From Skeletonema tropicum (lineage: Eukaryota; Bacillariophyta; Thalassiosirophyceae; Thalassiosirales; Thalassiosiraceae): a stretch of DNA of 64,000 nt. Shown piece by piece: positions 1-10,046 of the stretch. The DNA lies in contig CM074129.1 of assembly GCA_037178625.1 (NCBI GenBank), positions 2,356,001-2,420,000 of the forward strand, in the 5' to 3' direction. The translations under genes and the position numbers were made by a program. Positions within the stretch are counted from its first letter, which is position 1; the number at the start of each line of letters is the position of its first letter. The notes beneath the pieces were generated by a model. That model did not search any database. It saw only the letters and a list, made by a program, of their open reading frames with translations, and had not been told where the DNA came from.

Positions 1-996
1 ATGAATGATGCCAATCTTTCCCAACTGATACACCCGTTGGTCTTTTGCAAAGCTGTCTTTATCTCAGACACAATGTTGGCAGCAATGCTCTTCTCAGCCT
101 CTGCACCCAATTTCATCTCGTGCAATTGTAATTCATCAAGTTTGTCGTATGCTTCTTTCAGTTCTTTGTCGAGTATAATGATCCCAGGATTGTTCTTCCG
201 TTGCAGCTTCTTAAAATAATTGTATGGTGTGTACGTCTTCTTTCGCATCTCTGGTGAATTGAATATTGTTCTGCCGGCGTCACTCCGTACCTTGCGCTTC
301 TCTGAACAGTTGTTGCGCAAATGGAAGTTCACACAGTGTGTGTGATTTTATGGGCGGACACACCGTATGCATAGGCAAGGTTGCTCCCGATCAAATAAAA
401 GGATGATGCGTTCCAATTCCGATTTGATCCTCACAAGTTTATTGTTTTCCAATTCATTGAGGTGTGATTTCATTTCCCCCTTCTTCGTCCCCTTTTCGTA
501 TTTATTGTATTCGCCCTCGTAAATCCTCAACCAAGCCTTCGGCTTGGATCGTCCGTCACGTAAATGTACCAACAGTGGATTGGGATGAGGTTCATATTTG
601 CTCCAACCTCGGCTTTGAATGATGATTTTATACCTCGAGGAGAAGTAGGTGGTGTTGGTGGTTGTGTTAATGGACTGGACCGTTGTTGAGGTTGGTGAGA
701 TGGTGCTAGAATGGATGTACGAGCTACATCTGTGCCGTTGGTCCGTCGTGCAGTTGTCACAAGTGGATTGAGGCTGGTGATGGTAGACGATTGACATTCT
801 TCTCGAGCGACCCGTCCATGCAATATCTGATATCAAATAATCCGTCGGCGTGGTCTTTTTGAACGAAACCGTTTCCGCCTTCACTATTCGGTCTGCCGAC
901 GAAATTCTGAGGTGCAACATGAACCAATTGGCCAAACAACGGAGGAGGCATGATGGGAGATTGTGGTGTGATACGGCCGTTGCTGCGGATCTTCAT
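1..996 (-). CDS. Unrecognised gene, partial, probably several exons
   Basis: I do not recognise this protein. Three minus-strand frames look coding in succession: about 996-800 (starts MPPPLFGQLVHVAP), about 823-600 (Pro/Thr/Ser-rich, TQPPTPPTSPRG) and about 600-365 (charged, with KPKAWLRIYEGEYNKYEKG). After a TAA at 348-350 the last frame stays open to the left edge (RKKTYTPYNYFKKLQRK and a helical, Glu/Lys-rich stretch), so the gene runs out of the window. A GT-AG intron from about 364 to 305 would remove that stop. The other frame changes may be short introns or indels. The gene diverges from the HMG-box gene at 1478. Exon limits are inference, and a decayed gene is also possible. Confidence 0.35.
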
Positions 997-1047
997 GGTT
1001 GGGATGGGAAGCTGTTAGAATTGGCAAAAAATGTAGGTAGGAACTAG

Positions 1048-1477
1048 TATTGCGCTACGACGCTAACAAACCGTTTTTTTTGCCTTGTTTTTTTATCTCT
1101 CTGTGAAGTACGTAGAGTACTTATTTCACATACCTACTTACAATCTATCTACAGACCGACTGAGTAATCTATCTATCTACAGACGTGACACGTGACTGAG
1201 CGAGAGTGACAAATCAACTAGGTACTTATGTCTTTTGAAAAGTTCGCATCATTAGGTATCATACCATGTCTGAGCGTGTTTATTTTGATTCACGAAGGGC
1301 AATATGTTATATTGCCTTCCAAAACCGGTTCCGGTGCCTGCACGACCGCATTGGAGCAGCCCCAGTGCTGTTTTCGGATGAGGCTGCTCCCCGCGGAGCA
1401 CCACAACTCGTTACAACTCACTTCATACTTTGGCCAGCCCAACTCCTTCTTCTATCAACCTCGTCATTTTATACACC
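1048..1477. promoter_or_regulatory. Divergent intergenic region upstream of HMG-box gene
   Basis: This stretch separates the leftward gene from the HMG-box gene and has no convincing coding frame. An imperfect direct repeat of the word ATCTATCTACAGAC lies at 1143-1156 and 1171-1184, followed at once by GACGTGACACGTGAC, which contains an E-box (CACGTG). A role as shared promoter is inference from position. Confidence 0.3.
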
Positions 1478-2914
1478 ATGTGCAATACTACCGTGCGCCT
1501 TCCAAACCAAGTGGTTAGCGCTCCTTTCAGGCGTTTGAACTCGAAAAACTATCTGAAGGAGGCTCCTCAACAACCCACTACGAAGTCAGAACCAAGTAGT
1601 GTGCCATCTCCAACACGTTCAGCCACTACGGCAAGAGATGTGGATGTCCCGAAGAAACCGATGCGTCCCTTAACTGCTTATCACATCTACTTCCAGATTG
1701 AGCGTGAGTTCATTATTCAAACATTATCTGGTGAAGATGCCGACAAGTCTATCTTCGAGGGCAAACAATGCCTCAGTGATGTTCCCAAACGATACAAAGA
1801 CACCAAGCTCTCTCCTGATTGGTACCTTGGACCAGGAAAGCGAGCGAAGCGTAAGCATCGCAAGCAGCATGGCAAGATAGGCTTCCTCGAGCTCTCTCGT
1901 GTCATCTCTACACGTTGGGCCAAGTTGGAAGAGACTGATCCTGACATCAAGCAGTTTGTTTCCAAGATTGCAAAGCAAGAGCTGGAAGTATACCAACGTG
2001 AAGTTGAGGAGTACAAGGAGCTCACAAAGGATGCAGCTCCATCTGCCGCTTCTACCACCAAGACAACTGTCAAGAAGAGCAAGAAGCGAAAGCAACCAGA
2101 GCAGGTTCAGCAGCAGCAGCAACAGAAAGTTCCTGCAGCAGATTCCATGACGATGACGATGATGCAGCAAATGATGGCCACTCAACCAACTCCTGAAATG
2201 ATTGCCTCCTATCAACGAACATTCTACGGCGCCAGCCAACCTATTGAAGACAAGTCGTTCATGAACAACTCTGTTCAACTTCGCCAAGAGATCGATCAGC
2301 TGAGAAACGAGATTGAATACGTCAACACATGCATTAACATGTACTCAAATCACTTCAATAATGGCATTCCAACGGCTACTTTCACCCAAACTACTGCTTC
2401 TGCGCCGCCAAAGAAGAAGTTTAACCGTCGTCAAAGTAGCACTCTCTCACTCTCCTTATTGGACTCAGTTGTGAACGAGGCGGGAAAGAATGAGCCACAG
2501 ACAAAGAAGGTGAATAAAAGCTTTTACCGTCGTAAGAGTAGCGACATGTCTCTCTCTTTTTTGGACTCTATCATGGATGAGATGGGGAAGAATAAGAAAT
2601 CACCAAAGAAGACGAAGAAGAGCTTTTACCGTCGTCAGAGTAGCAACATTTCTCTTTCTTTTTTGGATTCTGTTATGGATGAGATGGCAACGAGTGAGCC
2701 TACGGCAAAGAAGGCAAAATCTTCCTCTGCACCAAAGAAGAACTTTTACCGTCGTCAAAGCAGCAACCTTTCACTCTCTATCCTGGAGCCTATTGCCGAC
2801 AAGATAAATAAGGATGAAGTTGCTGGCGCTATTCCCGCAGTCAAGAAGGAAAACGTTGCAGACATTCACGACGATGACATCATGTCATTATGGGTCGCTC
2901 AAAACAGTGTATGA
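1478..2914 (+). CDS. Divergent HMG-box protein with four Arg-Arg-x-Ser-Ser repeats
   Basis: Single-exon gene of 478 aa, taken from the ATG at 1478; an in-frame ATG at 1430 would add 16 residues. Residues about 50-185 hold an HMG-box-like region starting KKPMRPLTAYHIYFQIERE, with a long basic insertion (KRAKRKHRKQHGK) before the second half (GFLELSRVISTRWAKLEE). A basic patch (KKSKKRK) and a Gln-run follow. The C-terminal third carries four copies of a roughly 35-residue unit with core FYRRQSSNLSLSFLDS. RRxSS is a consensus for basophilic kinases, so these may be phosphorylation sites (inference). Probably a nuclear DNA-binding protein. A LINE fragment sits 43 bp beyond the stop. Confidence 0.75.
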   Translation: MCNTTVRLPNQVVSAPFRRLNSKNYLKEAPQQPTTKSEPSSVPSPTRSATTARDVDVPKKPMRPLTAYHIYFQIEREFIIQTLSGEDADKSIFEGKQCLSDVPKRYKDTKLSPDWYLGPGKRAKRKHRKQHGKIGFLELSRVISTRWAKLEETDPDIKQFVSKIAKQELEVYQREVEEYKELTKDAAPSAASTTKTTVKKSKKRKQPEQVQQQQQQKVPAADSMTMTMMQQMMATQPTPEMIASYQRTFYGASQPIEDKSFMNNSVQLRQEIDQLRNEIEYVNTCINMYSNHFNNGIPTATFTQTTASAPPKKKFNRRQSSTLSLSLLDSVVNEAGKNEPQTKKVNKSFYRRKSSDMSLSFLDSIMDEMGKNKKSPKKTKKSFYRRQSSNISLSFLDSVMDEMATSEPTAKKAKSSSAPKKNFYRRQSSNLSLSILEPIADKINKDEVAGAIPAVKKENVADIHDDDIMSLWVAQNSV

Positions 2915-2957
2915 AAAACATAATTGCTTAAGTTAGATAGAGAGAGATTAACTTTCA

Positions 2958-3757
2958 TTTTTTTTTTTTTTTAAGATAAATAAGTGATTAGTTTAGGATG
3001 GTATTCAGGAGCTGTTTACTGGGCAAGCTGGATCTGAACTTGCCCATTTTAGGTAATAAGAGGAGTGCAGTCTAGGTATCTCTAGTTCAGTGGCAAGTCC
3101 GCACTCCTCTTGTCACCTGTGCTAGGTGATGGTATGTTCCTCCTCCCTCCTACTCTCAACTGCCTCTCGACAGGTGAGAGTGAGAGTCCTCACTCAACCT
3201 CTGCCACCGCAGGGGTGGGGGAGAGGGGATTACTCCCCACTCCAGGTGTGCCAGTTGGACATCCCCGGCCCATTCTCAATGAGTGGCCGGATGCGGTGGT
3301 GCCTGTCCCTACTCCCTCTGAGCAGGAGGGAGTTTGCCCGGACTAGGGCAAGGGACATGCGTACCCGCACATAGAATATCATCTGGCTACGCTGACGCTC
3401 CCACTTTTCAGCTAAGTGTGTACCCAGTTGACGCATCGCATTCAAGGCCTCTCTACCTGGCATTCCATCAGCCGTGAAGCAGAGGGGGGTGAAGTCCCGA
3501 CGTCGTTCAAGACAAGCTGCCTTGTACTTGCGGATTTTCTCCCTCTCTTGTTGCCTCAAGACAGCCGAAGGCGCCTTGTTGCGGTAGGAGCGGCAGTCCG
3601 CGTCGGTGATGCGAGTGTCAAAGACAGTTCGACGCTGTCTCTTCCAGAAGTGGGAGACCATCACATCTCCACGCTCTTCCGTTGTTGTCACTGGGGTCGA
3701 CCCATCAGTTGCGTTGTGTTGTTGCGTGGTATTTTCAGCCTCTGCTGCGGCAAGTTA
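2958..3757 (-). mobile_element. 5'-truncated LINE retrotransposon with poly(A) tail
   Basis: Read on the minus strand, this is the 3' end of a non-LTR retrotransposon: the C-terminal part of its reverse-transcriptase ORF, a 3' UTR, and a terminal poly(A) seen as 15 T at 2958-2972. The 3' UTR (about 2973-3235) recurs almost base for base at 44986-45253. The 5' limit is put at the in-frame TAA near 3755, but truncation could lie slightly further right. I see no clear target-site duplication. The insertion lies 43 bp downstream of the HMG-box stop codon and so may supply its 3' UTR. Confidence 0.8.
3230..3755 (-). pseudogene. C-terminal fragment of LINE ORF2 (reverse transcriptase protein)
   Basis: The frame is open from just after a TAA near 3755 to 3230 with no plausible start of its own; the first methionine-like codon near 3691 is GTG. 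The residues match what I know of the C-terminus of LINE reverse-transcriptase proteins: RGDVMVSHFWKRQ, TRITDADCRSYRNK, FTPLCFTADGMPGREA, LAEKWERQRSQM and the final VRANSLLLRGSR. No RT catalytic core is present. This is a dead 5'-truncated copy. Confidence 0.75.
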
Positions 3758-3923
3758 ATCGGTGCAACCATCAGATTCAGATTCAAACGTCCAACAGGAA
3801 TGTTACTGCAACATCAACTCGCCTTTAAACCAGGCATACATTATTAGCCCTTACATCAATCATTACAACACTCGTCGTATTAACATCATCTAGTACACAA
3901 AAGCTTGCAAGGTTGGTGTTACC

Positions 3924-6095
3924 TCAAAGCCTTGCCATTAAGCCGCTCTTCCTCAAAACACCCTCAGCATTCAGTCCATGAGTTTCACTGAATACGTCCA
4001 GTTGCAAAAACCTCTTCAGCTCTTGCACAGTCTTAACACCAAAAGCTTGAGGTGCACTTGTTTCCCAAATGTCTTTGGCATCACTAACAATCTTACTACC
4101 CGCCGTAACCTTTTCTTGCGGCAGCACGAATTCCTTTTTCATCCATTTCTGCAACCTCCTCACTACATACAAAGTCTGTGGCATATCTCTCTCCAAATCA
4201 AAGCCAAGCAGTTCCGCTAATCCCAAAGAGATACATAGACCATGTTGGGTATCGTCAGTAAAGAAACGAGTTTGCGTATTTGGCCTGATTTGAATTGTAC
4301 CGTCCTCCTGTCGCGAAGATTCATCAACGATGCAGGGCGATAACACTGCATTGAGGCGTGAATTGCGACTGAGTCCAGTAGACATGCACCACGCTAACAT
4401 TTTCTCTCGATTGATAAGTCCAGTTCTGTTACCACTAGTATCGTCTTCATCATTATCATCACCAGCAGCTGCTTCCTTAATGCTCTCACTGCCGTATAAC
4501 TTGGCAAATTCCGTCTTCAATGCAAGATTTGTTAATCCACTCCTGCTCCCCATGTCATGAGGGCTATTTCCAAGAACGTTCATAAATTTCCGCCCGACAG
4601 GTTCTCCTCCATGCAAGGCTGAGATAGGATCATATCCTCTCGGACTCAACAACCTTTCCAATGCATCAATAACAAAGTACATTTCCCCTCCAGCAATTGC
4701 CGTGATGAGCTGTCCAGCCTCAATCTTGGCCGCACCATCGGCATAAAATCGAGGCAATGGAGTCAATTCCTTCGTTGGGTTCCACGATATGGTTCCATCT
4801 TGTTCATTTCTTTCAGGATTGGCTTCATCGCGGAATAATGCGACCAGGATACAAGGGTGAAGGATTTGATTTGTCGAGTTGAGAGTACAACTCAAAAATG
4901 CCAGCGATGAAAATGGGTCCGCCTGATCCGCCAATGATTGGGTTACGAGCGTATCAATGGCGGGTTTTGGTGGGAGTCGATTCTTGGTATAGCTGTGACC
5001 ATTTGTAGCTGCAGCACTGCTATTTGTCATGATGATTGGCGGTGCAGCAGCAGCAGCAGCACTCGCCGATACACCACCCTCCTTGGCATTTTTAATCTGC
5101 TTGTGCGTCTGAGCAGCAATGATCATGGCACTCTTTGCACCACCATATGCATTTGCTGCAGCCACAGCAGAAGAAGAAGCAGTAGTATAATCCTTCTCTT
5201 TCATCACTTGCAGTTCCTCGTCACATGTTCCATCTCCACCCAACAGCTCATTACTACTCAGTCCCAAGAACTCCAACTTCTTTCCCGTTTCATTGTTCTG
5301 TAATACCCTATCGAGTAGCATCTTCACACGTGACCTCGACCCGGCATTGCTGGGGCTAACAGCCACTTGCAATTGAGGAAATCTCCCATGCAGCGTAACC
5401 TCACCCGCCTTCAATGATTTCGTCAGATACGGAAAGGCCTTGAGACCAAACAACCCCAATGACCGCTTCCACGTCCCATCAAAGTCCGCTGGACGCTCCT
5501 TCAAAAACGCTATACGACTCATCCAATCCAATCCACCGGCGGCATATAACGATCCAATGAAAATAGGTGGACGGGCGGGCGATCTTCCAAGTAATCCCCT
5601 GCGGTCGAGATTGTACATGGCCTTGGCAATGCGACGCAATAGAGCAAAGTGTGCAGAGACAGGACAGGCAAGAATGATAATATCCACAGATCCTCCGTTA
5701 TCAGGGGCGTGTACTCCACTAATGGCTCTTTCAAGGGGGGTCAACGATCCTTCTTCGTGCGCGGTACCATCACCATGATTCTTCACATCTTCTTGTTGAT
5801 CCTCCCCACCATACACAAACACCGAGTCCGGAGCCCCCACATGAGTAATCAACCTCGTGGGCAAAAAGTCCGCCGCCACCACATCACTAATGTGCTTCTT
5901 CTCCGTACACCTCCACACACGCGGGGCAGCTTTATTATTGTCATCGAGGTATTTGTGGCCGGACCGAGTCGCCACGCGGAGGACGTGGTTGGCATTGGCT
6001 GGGTTGGATTTATCGCCCAGGATGGCGCAGAGGGTGGAGGTGCCGTTGGACCCGCCTATGAGGAGGGTTGTTTGGGGTGCTGCTGGTGGCGCCAT
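3924..6095 (-). CDS. Opine/octopine dehydrogenase-like NAD(P) oxidoreductase
   Basis: Single-exon gene of 723 aa. The N-terminus has a nucleotide-binding start (TTLLIGGSNGTSTLCAILG), followed by family-type landmarks: IIILACPVSAHFALLRRIA (Rossmann strand and helix), PIFIGSLYAAGGLDWMSRIA, LGLFGLKAFPYLTKSL, and in the C-terminal helical domain CTLNSTNQILHPCILVALF, whose N-x-I-x-HP pattern is typical of octopine/nopaline dehydrogenases. Family members reductively join an amino acid and a keto acid using NAD(P)H. The protein is clearly longer than the usual 350-420 aa owing to Ala/Ser-rich inserts around residues 300-380 and extra C-terminal sequence. Substrate unknown. It is divergently placed to the inositol phosphatase gene. 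Confidence 0.7.
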   Translation of the reverse strand: MAPPAAPQTTLLIGGSNGTSTLCAILGDKSNPANANHVLRVATRSGHKYLDDNNKAAPRVWRCTEKKHISDVVAADFLPTRLITHVGAPDSVFVYGGEDQQEDVKNHGDGTAHEEGSLTPLERAISGVHAPDNGGSVDIIILACPVSAHFALLRRIAKAMYNLDRRGLLGRSPARPPIFIGSLYAAGGLDWMSRIAFLKERPADFDGTWKRSLGLFGLKAFPYLTKSLKAGEVTLHGRFPQLQVAVSPSNAGSRSRVKMLLDRVLQNNETGKKLEFLGLSSNELLGGDGTCDEELQVMKEKDYTTASSSAVAAANAYGGAKSAMIIAAQTHKQIKNAKEGGVSASAAAAAAPPIIMTNSSAAATNGHSYTKNRLPPKPAIDTLVTQSLADQADPFSSLAFLSCTLNSTNQILHPCILVALFRDEANPERNEQDGTISWNPTKELTPLPRFYADGAAKIEAGQLITAIAGGEMYFVIDALERLLSPRGYDPISALHGGEPVGRKFMNVLGNSPHDMGSRSGLTNLALKTEFAKLYGSESIKEAAAGDDNDEDDTSGNRTGLINREKMLAWCMSTGLSRNSRLNAVLSPCIVDESSRQEDGTIQIRPNTQTRFFTDDTQHGLCISLGLAELLGFDLERDMPQTLYVVRRLQKWMKKEFVLPQEKVTAGSKIVSDAKDIWETSAPQAFGVKTVQELKRFLQLDVFSETHGLNAEGVLRKSGLMARL

Positions 6096-6486
6096 TTTAA
6101 TGTTGTGGTTGTTGCAGCGTTGCTCTGTGCTGTGCTGCGTGATGGTTGGGGCTGCTGGCTGATGTATCTGGGATTGTTACCAGCGGCTTGCCTTGGGTCA
6201 GTTATTCAATGGTAGGCGGCAGGCAGTAGGTTGGGCGTGTCTTATGAGCGACGAGCATGGCTGTCACGAAAAAAAATAATGGCCAATTTTGGCATTGGTC
6301 GATTTTTGGCGGGCTGGCTATCTTCACACGACTCTTGCCGCCAAGTTTTTTGGCGCGCTTCTCCTTCTCTCCTACCTGCGCTGCCTTCTCAAAGATTTTT
6401 TAGATTCTTTCGTTCACAGATCAATCAGATCAGCCACCGCCATCTAGAGGTACTCGATGTTGTATCAACCCATAAGTAATATCAAC
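6096..6486. promoter_or_regulatory. Divergent intergenic region, opine dehydrogenase-like / inositol phosphatase
   Basis: About 390 bp between two start codons facing apart. It has no supported gene; short open frames here lack coding character. It presumably holds both promoters (inference from position only). Confidence 0.3.
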
Positions 6487-8311
6487 ATGACAAGAGATAA
6501 AGAAGAAAAGGAGCGCTTCGGTCACGGCCATAGCAGTGGCAACGGTAAATCCGGCAACAGCGGAAGTAGTGGGAAAGATAAGATGGCAATCAGGCACCGC
6601 CACAACGAGACTTCCCATCAAAGTGACGATCGTCACCATCGAAGTCATCACACCACAAGAAAAGGATTGCGTATCTTTGTTGGGACAGCAAATCTATCAC
6701 AAGCAATACCAGGTATGTTTCACAGACAATTGAAATCATGCATACGATAATTGCGCGTTGACAATCATCATCTCACCATATATACGTTTAGATGAGGAGT
6801 CCCTCGCTGCTTTCCTCCCACACAAGGGCAAAGCTGCGTATGTTCTCAATTCAGACGTAAAGTCTTCATCTATTGTCGATGGTATATCGAAGAAAGATTT
6901 TAATCAAGTCGATCGTCATGGCAAGGTTGAAGTGATCGTTCTTGGATTCCAAGAATGCTTACAAAGCACAGTGGCGAACGGTCTCAGTACTGCTTTTGGT
7001 GGATTGCTGAGCAAGAAGGCTTCAACTGATGTTCCTGCTGGTAACGCTTCGACCAAGGAACTTGATACAATGATCAACACGCATATTGGAGACGACTACT
7101 CTTTGTTGATGGAAAGACTGCAGAGTGATATGCTTGTGTACATTTTCGTTCGTTCCGATCTGGCCTCGTCGGCTTCCGTCGTAGACACTCATGCCCAAAC
7201 TTCAAGGAGCAAGGGTACTAGTATTGCATCAACCTTGATTGTCGGTGGAACAAAATTATCCTTTATCTGTATGCAACTCAAAGACAAAGAGCAACTTGTT
7301 CCAAGGAAGAGCTCAACAATAGCAGCATCTAAAAAAGGAATACTGGACCAGAAAAATGCAACTGCTGAAGACTTCTTAAATGTTGCCGGGAACGATCCGA
7401 GTTTATCATCTCATCACATCTTTGTCTTCGGAGATCTCAATTACCGCGTTTCGCCGCCATCAAACACACGCGGTGTCCAGAATACTCCCGAGGAAGAGCA
7501 GTATATCGCACGGAATATGCTCACAAATCGCGATTGGCTTTCTATTAGTGAAAGTGACGAACTCATAAATGCAATGAAAAACAACGATGCCTTGAGTGCA
7601 TTCACGACTCCTTTTTGCAAGTTCCATCCCACGTATAAAATGCAGCGTGCTGCTGGCTACAAGTATGATTACTCAAGCATGCCAAGTTATGCTGATAGAA
7701 TTCTCATTAGATCGAATCAAGTTCACAGAAAGAGATTGGAGGCAATCATTTACGAGCCCATCCCCCAGTTCTCTACGAGCGTTCATAAACCTATGCGAGG
7801 ACTTTTCTTCCTTCCTGACAGAAAGATACACTTTGACCCAAACATTGAGCCCAAATCGATAATCATTACATTAACCCACTTGAAGGCGAAGAAGTTGAGG
7901 ATAAAGGACGACATTCTTCACTCTGATATCAACCCGTATCTACAATTTTGTTGTGATGCCAGGTGTGTGAAAATGAGCAAATCAAGCAAGGACCGTACTG
8001 AAACAGCATATACTACTGACCGGCCAACATGGCCGACACAAACAATTCGGTACAAGGTTGATCTATCTTCGTCTAAACGTCATGGCAATGAGATTGAAAA
8101 CGCATTGTTGCACGTCAGATGTATGAATGAGGGAGTTAGAGGTGCGAATGTTGTAGGTACTGCCGTCATTGACCTAGCAAATATCATTTGTAAGAGTGTT
8201 TCAATGGAAGAGTGGCAACTGCAAGAGGTGGAGACTTATTTCTATAGAGGAGGAAGGCAAACAGGGAAGCTTTACTACAGTATCAAAGTTCATTGGGAAA
8301 AGATGGAGTAA
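6487..8311 (+). CDS. Inositol polyphosphate 5-phosphatase with C2-like tail
   Basis: Two exons, 6487-6712 and 6792-8311, joined across a 79-nt GT-AG intron (GTATGT...TTTAG), give 581 aa. The splice reads NLSQAIP-DEESLAAFLP in frame. An in-frame ATG at 6457 would add ten residues. After a His/Ser/Gly-rich N-terminus come the catalytic-domain motifs: RIFVGTANLSQ, VEVIVLGFQEC (metal-binding Glu), HHIFVFGDLNYRV (catalytic Asp/Asn) and PTYK...YDYSSMPSYADRIL. The enzyme would remove the 5-phosphate from inositol phosphates or phosphoinositides. The last 150 residues (ITLTHLKAKKLRIKD, NPYLQFCCDA) resemble a C2 membrane-binding fold (inference). Confidence 0.85.
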
Positions 8312-8416
8312 CATGAAATTTGCACAGCATCTTTGCATGATTCAATGGTTTATTTAGATACTACTGCTCTTTCCACAGCACTATTTGTGACACTTCTCAT
8401 CATCTATTCACATACT

Positions 8417-9690
8417 TCACTGGCTCTTTGAAGACTTGACATCATTGCCATTCTCTTTCTCCACAACTAGTTCCTCAATTCCTTTGAAGTATTGTTTTGC
8501 AAAGACATGGAAATAATAAGAAGCGCCATTTGCCAGAGCAATGATGAAAATGACCAAAATGTATATTGAGTGAAGCCAAATAGAGTGCCTGGAGCGAAAC
8601 AGTTACAAAAGAAATAATTATTAGCATGTGTTCAATGGAGGCAAAGCAGATTTGAGCAAGCGAAAGAGTGGACTCACCATAGCAGAGGGCAAAGCAAGAA
8701 GGTTGCAAGAGTGTACACTGCTTGAATGAATACAAATGTTGGTAGTTGATTGTGCTCACCAAACCGACTTAGAAACATGTATGACGCTGAAGTCTTCTTC
8801 CTCACCATCCATCGTAATGATGTCATTATTGAAGTGTTGTATTCCAACTTCTTCTTTGATACAATCTCCGTCTTAATCAGGTATAGTGTTTGCCAAATGA
8901 CATAATAGACAAATGGTTGAAACCAGAAGTCAACCAAAGTAGTCACGATTGTCCCATCCATCTGCTCAAAGAGTGGAAACTCCTTCTGGGATAAATGATC
9001 TTGCCAGCGCTGCGAAAACATAACCAACGCTGGCAGTATGTGAATAAATATGGAGGTCATCTTATCAAGTGAATGAAATACTAACGAATTCCTCCACATA
9101 GCAACAGCCAGTATCAGTGGACCGTTCGCGATAGAGAACATTGCCTTTGCAAGCCGAATATCAGCTGGGTATTTGTAAATTTCAATTAATTGCATAATCT
9201 GCGCATAGTAACAGAAGTCGTACATGAAGTAGTGATACAAGTCAGCTCGATATATTATGTATCGTGCCATCATCAAAGGAAGCAATAGCGCTGTGTAAAG
9301 CCGTCCCATAAGCGTTGGATGCATTAATAAGACAAATTCAATGATCATGATGAGCAGCACCCCCAAAACAAAGGAGAATTTGTCTCGCGTCATGATGTTC
9401 GTTGGATGTGAAATCACCTGCAATAGCTTCTGACGACGCCGGCGAATTGTTTCACGTAGTTTCTTCTGACTTGCATCAACACGACCTTTGATTTGTCGAA
9501 GTGGTGCTGTGACCGGTAGATGTTTCTTTTGTTGTTTATCATCGTCTTGCTCCCTTTGTATTGGCTGTGCAGAAGCTGCTGCTGAAGCAAGCTCTTCAAA
9601 ATAGATGGAGTCAAAAAAGGCTAGAGTGTCTTCCTCGGCTTCAGTCAGATCTGTACTGCCGGGCAACTGATCGTTATCGGCCATATCCAA
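8417..9690 (-). CDS. GPC1: Glycerophosphocholine acyltransferase (GPC1 family)
   Basis: Two exons: 9690-8678 and 8588-8417, separated by an 89-nt GT-AG intron (8589-8677). Splicing gives CPLLW-HSIWLHSIYILV and a 394-aa protein. The family signature is clear: DKFSFVLGVL, RYIIYRADLYHYFMYDFCYY, NGPLILAVAMWRNSLVFHS, DKMTSIFIHILPA and the C-terminal ANGASYYFHVF. These belong to the DUF2838/Gpc1 family, multi-pass ER membrane enzymes that acylate glycerophosphocholine to lysophosphatidylcholine. About eight membrane segments follow a charged N-terminus with a basic stretch (RRRRQK). Without splicing the ORF stops at TGG-TGA, so the intron matters for the C-terminus. Confidence 0.9.
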
Positions 9691-10046
9691 TTCTCAATTC
9701 ACGGTTTAGCGATTCCGGCCTCCTCTTTAAGTAAGTCTCCCCCTATCACACCAATTTCGCCACTAGTTAAAAAAAAATTTCCTAACATCCCCCTTTTCGG
9801 GGGTCACATAGATAATCTTACTAGATATTACGTGTTTAGGTTTTATCCCCCCTAAGTGCCCCCTTTTTCTCACAGCTAACCGATCCGATTCCACCATGAA
9901 CATGCCACCCGCTAGCTCAATACGACGTCCCATACAACATCCAATCCATGACATCGATCGAAATTGATACCCAAAACAGGTGCCGGATGCCATGCTCTAT
10001 TAATGCCTAAATTTTCAGCGCTTCGTATAATCTCGATGTCAACCAA
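9691..10046. other. Intergenic, no supported gene
   Basis: This 356-bp stretch holds C-rich and T-rich tracts, including the small hairpin CCCCCTTTTCGGGGG near 9788-9802. A minus-strand 76-codon frame (9763-9993) resembles nothing I know and is not called. The GPC1 promoter probably lies at the left end. Confidence 0.3.

Noticed and set aside
9763..9993. 76-codon minus-strand frame next to GPC1
   Set aside because: No family resemblance and it overlaps C-rich and T-rich tracts.
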